A stretch of 64,000 nt of DNA, taken from Parvularcula sp964219355. Lineage in GTDB: Bacteria > Pseudomonadota > Alphaproteobacteria > Caulobacterales > Parvularculaceae. The stretch spans positions 554,091-618,090 of the forward strand of contig CAXPOZ010000003.1 in the NCBI GenBank assembly GCA_964219355.1. The letters run 5' to 3'. Both the position numbers and the translations under genes were made by a program. Below, one piece after another: positions 24,601 to 33,895 of the stretch. How positions within the stretch are numbered: the stretch's first letter is position 1; every line of letters starts with the position of its first letter. The notes under the pieces are model-generated. The model ran no database searches, was not told the DNA's origin, and worked only from the letters and a program-made list of their open reading frames with translations.

Positions 24601-25878
24601 TTACTCCACCCCCATCGCCACTGGGATAAAGGCCGCCTGAACATCCGTCAGCACACTGGAGAAGGCGCCGAATTCATGCGTGATCGTATTGGTCGTGAAG
24701 GCAATCGCCATATCGTGCTCTGGCAGGACCATCAGCCAGGCCTGTGAGCCTTTCGACACCCCGCCATGATTGAGGTTCAGAACCTCTCCCACGCCCGGCA
24801 CGTCCCAGACCCGACGGCGCCACCCGACCGCATAGTCCTGCTCATTCACCTCGCCCGAAGCGATCCGCACTGGCGTGAAGAAATCCTCGCGAACCGCCGC
24901 CGGCAGGTAGCCTTCATCGAGCCATGCACTGCCGATCAGCACCAGATCGGACGGCGTTGCGACCCAGCCGCCCCCGGGGAGTTTCTGGCTGAGATCCACC
25001 CGACGCCACGGTTTGACCTGCTCAATCACAGGCTCGTCGCGCACTTCCGTCGGGAGCCCGCGTCGTGCCTGATAGGCAACCGCCTTGGTCTCGCTTTTGA
25101 CGTCATCCGCGATGAGGGATTTGAGGCCCAGCTCGTCGATCAGCTCACGTTTGATCAGCTCGCGATAGGGCACGCCCGTCACTTGCGTGAGGACATAGGC
25201 CGCAAGAAGGACATCGAAGCTCGAATAGGAAAAATCCGTCCCCGGCTCAAAGAGAAGATCCGAGCTATCAAAAATCGTGATTGCTTTGTCGAGCGTCGGC
25301 ACACCACGACCAAGACGGGCCGAGCGATAGGCGCCAATCGCATCCGTGTTCTCGGCATAACCCGGCAGACCCGACGTGTGAGAAGAAAGCTGGCGCAGGG
25401 TCATCGCCTCCCATGCCGGATTGGGAAGCTCAGCATAGCTGCCAATTGGCGTGTCGAGATTGACCGTCCCATCCGCGACCAGTCGTGCCAGCAAAGTTGC
25501 GGAGACAGGCTTTGAGGTTGAGCCGATCCGGTATTGGGTATCGGGCGTTACGGCTTTGTCTTTGCGGATATCGCTCCAGCCGGTTCCGCCCAGCCAGACG
25601 ATCTCTCCGTGCACGGCAACGGCTGCCGAATAGCCCGGCAGGTTCAGTGTGTCCCGGCGCGCCACAAACGCGGCCAGTGCCGCCTCTCCGGCTTCCTCGT
25701 AACGAGGGTCGAGCGCAGTTGAGAACTCCGGTGCCTCATCAGGCACCTCCATCCAGCCAAAGGGCAGACGCCATGCCTCGTTGCCGATCGAAAAGAACCC
25801 GTAGATGGGCCAGGCAATCCAGAGGACGAGTGCGAGCACGGCCACAAGGCCGCCCAGCAAAAGACGTTTCACAGACAT
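24601..25878 (-). CDS. Serine hydrolase of the class C β-lactamase/penicillin-binding family
   Basis: The 425-aa protein begins with an uncleaved-looking N-terminal helix (KRLLLGGLVAVLALVLWIAW), so it is probably membrane-anchored facing the periplasm. The PF00144 fold shows the SxxK nucleophile in IGSTSKPVSATLLARLV, the YSS motif (FSYSSFDVLLAAYVL) as the Tyr element, and LNHGGVSKGSQA as the KTG-equivalent HxG. Such enzymes include esterases, D-aminopeptidases and lactamase relatives; true β-lactamase activity cannot be inferred. The ATG at 25878 with AGGGGG upstream is preferred over a GTG at 25899. A dyad in its upstream region may control it. Confidence 0.85.
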   Translation of the reverse strand: MSVKRLLLGGLVAVLALVLWIAWPIYGFFSIGNEAWRLPFGWMEVPDEAPEFSTALDPRYEEAGEAALAAFVARRDTLNLPGYSAAVAVHGEIVWLGGTGWSDIRKDKAVTPDTQYRIGSTSKPVSATLLARLVADGTVNLDTPIGSYAELPNPAWEAMTLRQLSSHTSGLPGYAENTDAIGAYRSARLGRGVPTLDKAITIFDSSDLLFEPGTDFSYSSFDVLLAAYVLTQVTGVPYRELIKRELIDELGLKSLIADDVKSETKAVAYQARRGLPTEVRDEPVIEQVKPWRRVDLSQKLPGGGWVATPSDLVLIGSAWLDEGYLPAAVREDFFTPVRIASGEVNEQDYAVGWRRRVWDVPGVGEVLNLNHGGVSKGSQAWLMVLPEHDMAIAFTTNTITHEFGAFSSVLTDVQAAFIPVAMGVE

Positions 25879-25917
25879 AAAGCCCCCTGCTCTGCTCACT
25901 TACCGGGCAGGGCTCAT

Positions 25918-25941
25918 GTAAACTAATGAATTAGTATTTAC
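25918..25941. promoter_or_regulatory. AT-rich dyad upstream of the serine hydrolase gene
   Basis: GTAAA-CTAAT-GA-ATTAG-TA-TTTAC is an almost perfect inverted repeat 40 bp upstream of the 25878 start. It is the only AT-rich patch between the two genes. It fits a repressor operator (TetR- or LysR-like length) overlapping a promoter; no regulator gene is adjacent. Confidence 0.45.
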
Positions 25942-25961
25942 AAGAGGGGCGTGAAAATGCC

Positions 25962-27125
25962 TTACGTCGCGTTGAACAGCTCCCTGCCGATCAGCATACG
26001 GCGGATCTCGGATGTGCCCGCGCCAATCTCATAGAGCTTGGCATCGCGCAGCAGCCGGCCGGTCGGATATTCATTGATATAGCCATTGCCGCCAAGAAGC
26101 TGGATCGCATCGAGCGCGACCTGCGTTGCCTTTTCCGCCGCATAAAGAATACAGCCCGCTGCATCCTGCCGGGTCGTCTCGCCCCGGTCACAGGCCGCCG
26201 CCACCGCATACACATAGGCCTTGCAGGCATTCATCGTCGAATACATGTCCGCGATCTTGCCTTGCACCAGCTGGAACTGACCGATCGGCGTGCCGAATTG
26301 CTGACGCTCATGGACGTAAGGCATGACGACATCCATCGCGGCCTGCATCAGGCCGAGCGGCCCACCGGCGAGCACCGTGCGCTCGTAATCGAGCCCTGAC
26401 ATCAGGACACGGGCGCCCTGCCCTTCACCGCCAAGGATCTGGCTCTCATGCACTTCGCATTCCTCGAACACGAGCTCACAGGTGTCAGAGCCACGCATGC
26501 CGAGCTTGTCGAGTTTCTGGGCAGTCGAGAAGCCCTTCATCCCCTTTTCGATGATAAAGGCGGTGATGCCCTTGGATTTCGCCTCTGGTTCGGTCTTGGC
26601 ATAGACGACGAGAGTGTCTGCCCCCGGACCATTGGTGATCCACATCTTGTTGCCGGTGAGGACATAATACTCGCCGCGCTTCTCCGCGCGCAGGCGCATC
26701 GAGACGACATCGGAGCCCGCACCGGGTTCGGACATGGCGAGCGCACCTAAGTGCTCGCCAGAGCAGAGCTTGGGCAGATATTTCTTCTTCTGCTCTTCGC
26801 TGCCATTGAGATTGATCTGGTTCACACAGAGGTTTGAATGCGCGCCGTATGAAAGGCCGACCGAGCCCGAGCCGCGTGAGATTTCCTCCATGGCGACGAC
26901 ATGGGCGACATAGCCGAGCCCCGTGCCGCCATATTCCTCTGATGCGGTAATGCCGAGCAGGCCCAGCTCGCCCAGCTCCGGCCACAGCTCGCGCGGAAAT
27001 TCATTCTTCGCGTCGATTTCTTCGGCGCGGGGGCTGAGCCGGTCGGCTGTCCAGCGGCGCACCATCTCGCGCATTTCCTCGACCGTCTCGTCGAGACCGA
27101 AATTCAGAAAAGGCCCGTGTCCCAT
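25962..27125 (-). CDS. ivd: Isovaleryl-CoA dehydrogenase
   Basis: This FAD enzyme oxidises isovaleryl-CoA to 3-methylcrotonyl-CoA in leucine breakdown. The 387-aa acyl-CoA dehydrogenase has ALAMSEPGAGSDVVSM and YVLTGNKMWITNGPGADTLVVYA (FAD/substrate region). The GLDYERTVLAGGP motif places the catalytic Glu in the IVD position rather than the C-terminal one of other acyl-CoA dehydrogenases. The C-terminal QLLGGNGYINEYPTGRLLRDAKLYEIGAGTSEIRRMLIGREL is complete (shown in the 26000–26100 region). MccA and MccB, which carboxylate its product, are encoded 3–8 kb away on the other strand, so the pathway is local although not one operon. Confidence 0.92.
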   Translation of the reverse strand: MGHGPFLNFGLDETVEEMREMVRRWTADRLSPRAEEIDAKNEFPRELWPELGELGLLGITASEEYGGTGLGYVAHVVAMEEISRGSGSVGLSYGAHSNLCVNQINLNGSEEQKKKYLPKLCSGEHLGALAMSEPGAGSDVVSMRLRAEKRGEYYVLTGNKMWITNGPGADTLVVYAKTEPEAKSKGITAFIIEKGMKGFSTAQKLDKLGMRGSDTCELVFEECEVHESQILGGEGQGARVLMSGLDYERTVLAGGPLGLMQAAMDVVMPYVHERQQFGTPIGQFQLVQGKIADMYSTMNACKAYVYAVAAACDRGETTRQDAAGCILYAAEKATQVALDAIQLLGGNGYINEYPTGRLLRDAKLYEIGAGTSEIRRMLIGRELFNAT

Positions 27126-27204
27126 GGCGCTAAACCTCCTGTTTTTTGAGGGAGGCTTTGGAACGGGGCGGCCCGCGATGCAAGGGGACGGGCTGCCGCG
27201 CAGC

Positions 27205-28395
27205 CTATCCCAACAGCCCCTTCATCGGGCCGATCGCGTCACTGTCCGGCAGGACGACCATATCGAGATAGGTCATAGGCAGGCCCATATGCGGGCCAAT
27301 CGCCGCTTTCAGCAGGCTTTCAAGCGAATTGACCGGCGCGACATCACGGTCCTCGTAAAGCGCGCCTTCGCCAAGACCCGTCCAGCCGCCATGGATCTTC
27401 CCGCCCTCGACCGCACCACCTGCGACAAAGCTGACGCCGCCCGTGCCGTGATCGGTGCCAGCGGAGCCATTCTCCCGCGCCGTGCGGCCAAATTCCGACA
27501 TGGTGATGATCAGCGTGTCGTCCCAGACATCCGCCATGCCGGTACGCAGGATACCCATGGCCTGATCGAGATCGGCAAAGAGCCGATTGAGACGGCCCGT
27601 GATTGCATTATGGGTGTCCCAGCCATTCGATTCGATGAGCGCGATGCGCGGGCCATCGGCGGTGGACAGGGCATCGGCAGCGGCTTGCGCGGCGGGCGCC
27701 ATCGTCTGTGCCCGGACAGCCTGTCGTTTCTCGCGCTGGGAGAGATCGGCCATCCCCTCCATCGGCGCAATGCCTTCCTCAATCGCCTGCGCGAACACCG
27801 GATCGTCGCGGTAGCTGTCCGCAAGGCGCATCAGGAAATCGCCATCAGCTTCGGGGAAGGTGCTGGGTGACCAACTCCGCACCCCGGCCTCACCACGCAG
27901 AGCCAGCGGAACCGTGTAGCCAAACGCCATGCCGAGCCGAGCGTCGGCATCATCAAAACCCTGCAGCGCGCGATTGAGGAAACCGTCATTGGCGCCGAAA
28001 GGCGTGCCCGAGCCATTCTCGATCAGGTTCTGGCCGTCAAAATGCGAACGCTCGCGATAGCGGCTGGCAATCGCCGGGATCGGCGCAAGATCACCCGCCT
28101 GCCACAGCTTATGAAATTCTGTCAGCGCCGGGTGGAGGCCGAACCGGCCATCCAGATCGAGCGCACCATTCGCTGTGCCCGGTTTCGGGATCGCGATGCC
28201 CGGCCGGTAGCGGTAATAAAAAGGATCGCTATAGGGGACGAGCGCCTGGAGCCCGTCCTGCGCCCCGCGCTGGAAGATGATGATCAGCCTGCGGTCGGTT
28301 GGTGCCCGGCCCAGCGCCAGTGACGCCCCCGGCAGAAAGCTCGCGGCCCCTGCCGCCCCCATCAGTCTCAGAAGATCGCGTCTGTCATAGCTCAT
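27205..28395 (-). CDS. DUF1501 protein with Tat signal
   Basis: This 396-aa DUF1501 protein is related to sulfatase/alkaline-phosphatase-fold proteins. It opens with a twin-arginine signal (MSYDRRDLLRLMGAAGAASFLPGASLAL), so it is exported folded. Landmarks are LIIIFQRGAQDGLQALVPY, RSHFDGQNLIENGSG, and LIITMSEFGRTARENGSAGTDHGTGGVSFVAGG; the last is the family's His/Asp-rich putative metal site. It starts 3 bp after the DUF1800 gene stop, so they are a unit. Function is not established for the family. A longer homologous pair occurs at 55486–58557. Confidence 0.88.
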   Translation of the reverse strand: MSYDRRDLLRLMGAAGAASFLPGASLALGRAPTDRRLIIIFQRGAQDGLQALVPYSDPFYYRYRPGIAIPKPGTANGALDLDGRFGLHPALTEFHKLWQAGDLAPIPAIASRYRERSHFDGQNLIENGSGTPFGANDGFLNRALQGFDDADARLGMAFGYTVPLALRGEAGVRSWSPSTFPEADGDFLMRLADSYRDDPVFAQAIEEGIAPMEGMADLSQREKRQAVRAQTMAPAAQAAADALSTADGPRIALIESNGWDTHNAITGRLNRLFADLDQAMGILRTGMADVWDDTLIITMSEFGRTARENGSAGTDHGTGGVSFVAGGAVEGGKIHGGWTGLGEGALYEDRDVAPVNSLESLLKAAIGPHMGLPMTYLDMVVLPDSDAIGPMKGLLG

Positions 28396-28398
28396 CGC

Positions 28399-29775
28399 TT
28401 ATCTCCTCTGGAATTCACGTGACGCAAGGATGAAGGCGATCGCCTCCTCGCCGGAAGGCGCCCCGCGGACGAGGCCCCTTGTCTCATCAGATGCCACATC
28501 GCCGAGCGTCCAGTTAAGGAAAACATCCGGGGCCAGACGGTTGCCGACCTTGGTTGCCAGCTCCCGCGCAAATTCGATCCGCCGCATCAGCGAGCCCGGC
28601 GCGACCCAGGCTTCCGCCGTATCGGGCCAGCCCTGCGGTGACGGCGCAGCCAGTGGCTGTTGGCCCATCTGCATCAGGACACCGTTCAGCGCCAAAGTGG
28701 CGATGTCTTCCCGCCCCAGCGCCCGTAAGCAGGCAACCACGAAATCTTGCGGGGATTTCGCCTTGGGCAGCGGGTCGGCCCAGACATTATCGAGGCCGAC
28801 GACAGCTTGGGTGACTTCCGCAAGATCGCCTTCGGTATCTCGGAAGACTTTTGCAATACGGGCGACATCATCCTCAGGCGGATTGTCCGCAACGAAATGT
28901 CGGACGAGCTTTGTTGCAATGAAATGCGCGGTCGAGGGATGCCGCGTGAGGTCTTCCGTGACCTGCCGGAACTCGGCCGATCCGCCCTCCTGATAGATCT
29001 TGCCGAGCAAGGTCTTCGCCCCCGGCTCATGCAGCAGGAAGAAGAAGGAGCCCGGCCCGAAACGCTCCTCGACCTCACGGTTGAGGTTCTTCTCCAGCCG
29101 CGCGGATTGCCGCGCATAGCGCTGGTTCGGGATCGCCCAGCCGGTCAGGATCGCGGCCAGCGCCTCGACATCTTTTTGCGTATACCCCCCATCGACCCCG
29201 AGCGTATGCAGCTCAAGGATCTCACGGGCGAGGTTCTCGTTGATGTCCCGTTTCCGTCTTTTCCCAAAGGGGGAATTCGGCCCCACTGAGAGGATATTGT
29301 CGAGATAGATCAGCATCGCGGGATGCGTCTCGGCAGCAAATAGAAGATCCGAGAAGTTCCCGAAAATATGGGGACGGATTGCTTCGGTCGCATAGGCCGA
29401 GGCAATCGAGCGGTTATAGCCCTTTTGGCGGCCTACGGAGAAATGATTGCCCCAGAAGGCAACCATGCGTTCGGTAAAGGGCTGCTCGCTGCGGATGCGT
29501 TCGGAGAACTGCTCGGTCAGCTCCGGCACAGCCACCTCGCGCGCAATGCGCCCGCTCATCTTCTGGGCGCCCTTCTCGGCATCGGCGGCGCCGGTAATGG
29601 CCTCGAGCCGCTCACGGCTGCCGGTAAATTGCCGAAGCGCGGTGGGAATTTCCTGCTCGCGGCGGATCTGGGCCGTCACCCAGGCCCTGGGGTCGCGCTG
29701 CAGCCGCGCCAGATCGCCCGGCCGGGGGCCAAGCCCGAAGCGGTGCGCGGCAATGAATGCGTCTTTTGAGGTCAC
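28399..29775 (-). CDS. DUF1800 protein, partner of DUF1501
   Basis: The 458-aa protein matches DUF1800. AAHRFGLGPRPGDLARLQRDPRAWV is at the N-terminus. MVAFWGNHFSV, NENLAREILELHTLGVDGGYTQKDVEALAAILTGW, and HFIATKLVRHFVADNPPEDDV follow. The start is a GTG at 29775 with GGAGG six bases upstream; the longer open frame overlaps the divergent mccB promoter and is not credible. DUF1800 genes nearly always precede DUF1501 genes, as here. Unlike the 55486 homologue the N-terminus lacks extra sequence. Function unknown; possibly extracytoplasmic, handled with its partner. Confidence 0.87.
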   Translation of the reverse strand: MTSKDAFIAAHRFGLGPRPGDLARLQRDPRAWVTAQIRREQEIPTALRQFTGSRERLEAITGAADAEKGAQKMSGRIAREVAVPELTEQFSERIRSEQPFTERMVAFWGNHFSVGRQKGYNRSIASAYATEAIRPHIFGNFSDLLFAAETHPAMLIYLDNILSVGPNSPFGKRRKRDINENLAREILELHTLGVDGGYTQKDVEALAAILTGWAIPNQRYARQSARLEKNLNREVEERFGPGSFFFLLHEPGAKTLLGKIYQEGGSAEFRQVTEDLTRHPSTAHFIATKLVRHFVADNPPEDDVARIAKVFRDTEGDLAEVTQAVVGLDNVWADPLPKAKSPQDFVVACLRALGREDIATLALNGVLMQMGQQPLAAPSPQGWPDTAEAWVAPGSLMRRIEFARELATKVGNRLAPDVFLNWTLGDVASDETRGLVRGAPSGEEAIAFILASREFQRR

Positions 29776-29955
29776 GTGATCCTCCCCACTCCCTTGTCCC
29801 GGGTTACCGAAGTGTCCTCCGCCCACGCAGCCAGAGCAAGTCTGAAAGCGTTCCGTTCTGTCCCGAAACGTATCAGTCGCCGCTCGCCCCCCTCGTTGCC
29901 GCCCCCGCCTGCCGGTGATAGGGGCGCTGGAAAAGATCAGAACAAGGGGAAGCCT

Positions 29956-31560
29956 ATGCCGGTCCTGACCAGCGGCATCGACACCAGAAGCGAAAGTTAT
30001 GCCCGGAACAGTGCCGCCATGAAGGCGCTGGTCGAGGAGCTGAAGGCCCGGGCGCAAGAGGTCGCAGGCGGCGGCGGGGAGCGCTATTCCGAGCGCCACA
30101 AATCGCGCGGCAAGCTGCTGGCCCGCGAGCGGATCACGCGGCTGCTCGACCCCGGCGCGCCCTTCCTTGAGATCGGCCAGTTCGCCGCCTGGGAGATGTA
30201 CTCAAAGGACGTGATGAGTGCCGGTGTCGTCGCCGGGATCGGGCGCATCGAAGGCACCGAATGCATGATCGTCGCCAATGACCCGACGGTGAAGGGCGGC
30301 ACCTATCATCCGATGACGGTCAAAAAGCACCTGCGCGCGCAGGAGATCGCTGCCGAGAACCGCCTGCCCTGCATCTATCTGGTCGAATCAGGCGGCGCCT
30401 TCCTGCCGATGCAGGATGAAGTCTTTCCCGATAAGGACGATTTCGGCCGTATCTTCTTCAATCAGGCGAATATGTCGGCGCAAGGCATTCCGCAGATCGC
30501 CATCGTGCATGGCTCCTGCACCGCCGGCGGCGCTTATGTCCCTGCCATGGCGGACGAAGCCGTCATCGTCAAAAAACAGGGCACGATCTTTCTGGGCGGC
30601 CCGCCGCTGGTCAAGGCCGCAACCGGTGAGGACGTCACCGCCGAAGACCTTGGCGGCGGCGATACGCATACGCGGATTTCCGGTGTCGCCGACTATCTTG
30701 CCGAGGATGATGATCACGCGCTGGGCCTCGCCCGCCAGATCGTCTCGCGCCTCAACTGGGTGAAACAGGGCGAGGTCGTGATGGCGGAGCCCGCCCCGCC
30801 TCTTTATCCGGCTGAGGAGCTTTACGGCGTTGTCGAGACCGATGCGCGCAAGCCCTATGACGCACGTGAGATCATCGCGCGGCTGGTCGATGGCTCCGTC
30901 TTTGATGAGTTCAAGCCGCTTTACGGCTCCACGCTGGTGACGGGTTTTGCCCATCTCTGGGGCTATCCGGTCGGCATCATCGCCAATAACGGCATCCTGT
31001 TTTCCGAAAGCGCCAAGAAAGGCGCGCATTTCATCGAGCTGTGCTGTCAGCGGAAAATCCCGCTCCTCTTTCTACAGAACATTACCGGCTTCATGGTCGG
31101 CAAGGGCGCCGAGCATGGCGGGATCGCCAAAGATGGCGCGAAGCTCGTCACCGCCGTCTCGACAGCGCGGGTGCCGAAATTCACCGTCGTTGTCGGCGGC
31201 TCTTATGGCGCGGGCAATTACGGCATGTGCGGGCGTGCCTATGGCCCCCGCTTCATGTTCATGTGGCCGAATGCCCGCATCTCCGTCATGGGCGGCGAGC
31301 AGGCAGCCTCCGTCCTCGCACAGGTCCGCCGCGGCGGCCTGAAGGAAGGCGAGGAATGGAGTGCCGAGGACGAAGAGAACTTCAAGGATGAAATCCGCGA
31401 AGGTTATGACCGTCAGGGCTCGCCCTATTATTCATCGGCCCGGCTCTGGGATGACGGGATCATCGATCCTGCCCAGACGCGCGATGTGCTGGGCCTTTGC
31501 CTTTCGGCCTCAATGAGCGCCCCGGTCGAAGAGACCAAATTCGGCCTGTTCAGGATGTGA
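29956..31560 (+). CDS. mccB: Methylcrotonyl-CoA carboxylase β subunit (carboxyltransferase)
   Basis: This subunit transfers carboxyl from biotin to 3-methylcrotonyl-CoA. The 534-aa length is typical of MccB. RGKLLARERITRLLDPGAPFLEIGQFAAWEMY, PTVKGGTYHPMTVKKHLRAQEIA, and YLVESGGAFLPMQDEVFPDKDDFGRIF identify MccB rather than propionyl-CoA carboxylase β. HGSCTAGGAYVPAMADE and the second domain NNGILFSESAKKGAHFIELC and GSYGAGNYGMCGRAY contain the oxyanion glycines. The ATG at 29956 follows AAGGGGAAGCCT. It is the first gene of mccB–orf89–mccA. Confidence 0.93.
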   Translation: MPVLTSGIDTRSESYARNSAAMKALVEELKARAQEVAGGGGERYSERHKSRGKLLARERITRLLDPGAPFLEIGQFAAWEMYSKDVMSAGVVAGIGRIEGTECMIVANDPTVKGGTYHPMTVKKHLRAQEIAAENRLPCIYLVESGGAFLPMQDEVFPDKDDFGRIFFNQANMSAQGIPQIAIVHGSCTAGGAYVPAMADEAVIVKKQGTIFLGGPPLVKAATGEDVTAEDLGGGDTHTRISGVADYLAEDDDHALGLARQIVSRLNWVKQGEVVMAEPAPPLYPAEELYGVVETDARKPYDAREIIARLVDGSVFDEFKPLYGSTLVTGFAHLWGYPVGIIANNGILFSESAKKGAHFIELCCQRKIPLLFLQNITGFMVGKGAEHGGIAKDGAKLVTAVSTARVPKFTVVVGGSYGAGNYGMCGRAYGPRFMFMWPNARISVMGGEQAASVLAQVRRGGLKEGEEWSAEDEENFKDEIREGYDRQGSPYYSSARLWDDGIIDPAQTRDVLGLCLSASMSAPVEETKFGLFRM

Positions 31561-31573
31561 GGATAACTAGAAA

Positions 31574-31843
31574 ATGGAAAATCCGGTTCACCTAGTTGCC
31601 ATACATACACTGGACAAACTTGGAACTGTATTTACAGTTCACGGATGGTACGGCCAAGTTTCGCCTGGCGACCTGATTGAGATCAATAGCCAAACTTTCA
31701 AGGTGAAGGGCGAAGCTCGTCTAAGGCTCACAGAGAAGCCTCGAGAAAGCCTGAGAGATATAGTTCTCGACTTTAGTTACAGTACTGATTTATCCAAGTT
31801 GATAGGGCATGAAGTTAACTTCCATGCACAAGTAAAATCATGA
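31574..31843 (+). CDS. Small protein of unknown function inside the mcc operon
   Basis: I do not recognise this 89-aa protein. It has no signal peptide or membrane helix. The sequence LGTVFTVHGWYGQVSPGDLIEI is reminiscent of a small β-barrel (EF-Tu domain II-like), but the similarity is weak. It starts 14 bp after mccB and its TGA overlaps the mccA ATG (ATGA), which argues for real translation and coupling. Its base composition is visibly AT-richer than mccB and mccA on either side, suggesting later insertion into the operon. It might be a cargo gene or a modulator of the carboxylase; neither can be shown. Confidence 0.65.
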   Translation: MENPVHLVAIHTLDKLGTVFTVHGWYGQVSPGDLIEINSQTFKVKGEARLRLTEKPRESLRDIVLDFSYSTDLSKLIGHEVNFHAQVKS

Positions 31844-33843
31844 TCACCAAACTCCTCATTGCCAACAGAGGCGAGATTGCCTGCCGTATCGCCCGCACCG
31901 CCCACCGCATGGGGGTACGGACAGTTGCCGTCTTCTCCGATGCCGACCGCAACGCACCGCATGTGCGGCTGTGTGACGAGGCGATCCACCTCGGGCCCGC
32001 CCCCGCTGCCGAGAGCTATCTCATCGCCGAGAAAATCATCGCGGCCGCCAAGCGGACCGGCGCCGATGCCATTCATCCGGGCTATGGCTTTCTTTCAGAG
32101 AACGCCGATTTCGCCGAAGCTGTGGAAGACGCAGGGATCATCTTTGTCGGCCCCACCGCCGAGACGATCCGCGCCATGGGTTCAAAATCCGCCGCGAAAG
32201 ACCTGATGGAAGAAGCCGGCGTGCCTGTCACACCCGGCTATCAGGGTGAGGATCAATCCCTGCGTACCTTCCGCGATGCCGCAGAGCGCATCGGCTATCC
32301 CGTCCTTCTCAAAGCGACCGCTGGCGGCGGCGGCAAGGGCATGCGGATGGTGGAGAAGGAAGCAGACCTTGCAGACACGCTCGATTCTGCGCGGCGCGAG
32401 GCGAAATCCGCCTTTGGTGATGAGCGCTTCCTGATCGAGAAATATGTCCCCCATGCCCGCCACCTCGAAGTCCAGATCTTTGGCGACGGCAAGGGCAATG
32501 TCGTTCACATGTTCGAACGTGACTGCTCCGTGCAGAGACGGCACCAGAAGATCATCGAGGAGGCCCCTGCCCCCGATCTGCCGCCGGGTGTGCGCGCAAA
32601 GCTGCTCGAAGCGGGCGTCAATGCGGGCAAGGCCGTCAATTATCGCGGCGCTGGCACGGTCGAGTTTCTCTATGACACGGGCGGCCAGGATGGCGGTCAG
32701 GTCTATTTCATGGAGATGAATACGCGCCTGCAGGTCGAGCACCCGGTCTCGGAAATGATCACGGGCCTAGATTTCGTCGAATGGCAGCTTCGCATTGCGA
32801 GCGGAGATGGCCTACCCTACCGGCAGGAAGATATTGTCGAGCTGGGCCATGCTTTCGAAGCCCGTCTTTATGCGGAAGATGCAAGCCAGAATTTTGCGCC
32901 CTCCATCGGCACGCTCACGACCCTGCATTTGCCGGGCGGCCGCGCGCGTATCGATTCAGGCGTTGAGGAAGGCCAGACAATCACGCCGCATTACGATCCG
33001 ATGATCGCCAAGATCATCACCCATGGCGCGCGGCGCAGCATTGCCCTCAACCGCCTTGTCATGGCGCTGGAGGAGACCCGCGTCGCGGGGCTTGAGACCA
33101 ATGCCCCCTTCCTGCACCGGCTGGCCCAGCATCCGAAATTCGTGCGCGGTGAGGTCAGCACACGGTTCATTGAGCATCACGGTAGTGAGCTGTTTGACGA
33201 GCCCGCGCCCGATGCGCCGGTCTGGGCGGCGGCCGCCCTCTTCCTGCGCGATGTGCCCGACGCCCCGGCAGCGCCTGCCTTCCGGCTCAACCGTGCGGCC
33301 CATGAGGTTCTCTGGCTGGAGCATGACGGAGAGCCCGCGCTGTTTCATCTCTACCATGAGGAAGATGGCTATCACGCGGTCCTGGAGCCTGATGCGTCCG
33401 CCGCCGCACGGCGCGAAGGCCGCGAGGCCAAGCCGGCGCAGAGCTTTACTTTCACCGGCACCCGCGCCGCGAATGGCGAGATCAGCCTGACCGTGAATGG
33501 CCGCCGCCTGACGGCAAAGGCCGCCCGGCACGGCAAGGGCGTGCGGATCTGGCTGGGGGCGGAGCAGTTTGACATCCGCCTTGTTGATCCCCTGACGGGC
33601 GCACAGAGCGAAGGCTCTACCGAAGGCTCCCTCACCGCGCCCATGCCTGGCATCGTCACCCTGCTAAACGCCAAACCGGGCGATGAGATCGCCGCAGGCG
33701 CCTCCCTCCTCGTCATGGAAGCGATGAAGATGGAGCACTCGATCAAGGCGCCCTCCGCCGGGGTCCTCAAAGCCTACCGGTTCTCACCGGGCGATCAGGT
33801 GAAGGAAGGCGACCTGCTGGTCGAGTTTGAGGCGGCGGAGTAA
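31840..33843 (+). CDS. mccA: Methylcrotonyl-CoA carboxylase α subunit (biotin carboxylase + biotin carrier)
   Basis: The 667-aa protein charges biotin with bicarbonate using ATP. The biotin carboxylase part has KLLIANRGEIACRIARTA, HPGYGFLSENADFAEA, and LLKATAGGGGKGMRMV (glycine-rich ATP loop). It also has FLIEKYVPHARHLEVQIFGD, ERDCSVQRRHQKIIEEAP, and FMEMNTRLQVEHPVSEMITGLDFVEWQLRIA. A middle domain follows, and the C-terminal biotinyl domain shows APMPGIVTLL and the biotinylated Lys in EAMKMEH. A gene pair with MccB rather than PccB makes 3-methylcrotonyl-CoA the likely substrate. It ends the operon and is convergent with the SFPD-repeat gene. Confidence 0.93.
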   Translation: MITKLLIANRGEIACRIARTAHRMGVRTVAVFSDADRNAPHVRLCDEAIHLGPAPAAESYLIAEKIIAAAKRTGADAIHPGYGFLSENADFAEAVEDAGIIFVGPTAETIRAMGSKSAAKDLMEEAGVPVTPGYQGEDQSLRTFRDAAERIGYPVLLKATAGGGGKGMRMVEKEADLADTLDSARREAKSAFGDERFLIEKYVPHARHLEVQIFGDGKGNVVHMFERDCSVQRRHQKIIEEAPAPDLPPGVRAKLLEAGVNAGKAVNYRGAGTVEFLYDTGGQDGGQVYFMEMNTRLQVEHPVSEMITGLDFVEWQLRIASGDGLPYRQEDIVELGHAFEARLYAEDASQNFAPSIGTLTTLHLPGGRARIDSGVEEGQTITPHYDPMIAKIITHGARRSIALNRLVMALEETRVAGLETNAPFLHRLAQHPKFVRGEVSTRFIEHHGSELFDEPAPDAPVWAAAALFLRDVPDAPAAPAFRLNRAAHEVLWLEHDGEPALFHLYHEEDGYHAVLEPDASAAARREGREAKPAQSFTFTGTRAANGEISLTVNGRRLTAKAARHGKGVRIWLGAEQFDIRLVDPLTGAQSEGSTEGSLTAPMPGIVTLLNAKPGDEIAAGASLLVMEAMKMEHSIKAPSAGVLKAYRFSPGDQVKEGDLLVEFEAAE

Positions 33844-33895
33844 ATCCCGCCGCAGGCGGATAAAAGGAATGCTACTCCCCTCAAAAGGGGACGCG

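Noticed and set aside
26923..27870. 315-codon plus-strand frame opposite isovaleryl-CoA dehydrogenase and DUF1501
   Set aside because: It spans the gap between two well-supported minus-strand genes and shows no domain or ribosome-binding site.
31574..31843. Treating the 89-codon gene as a biotin carboxyl carrier or enoyl-CoA hydratase fragment of the mcc operon
   Set aside because: No AMKM biotinylation motif or crotonase motif is present; MccA already carries the biotinyl domain.
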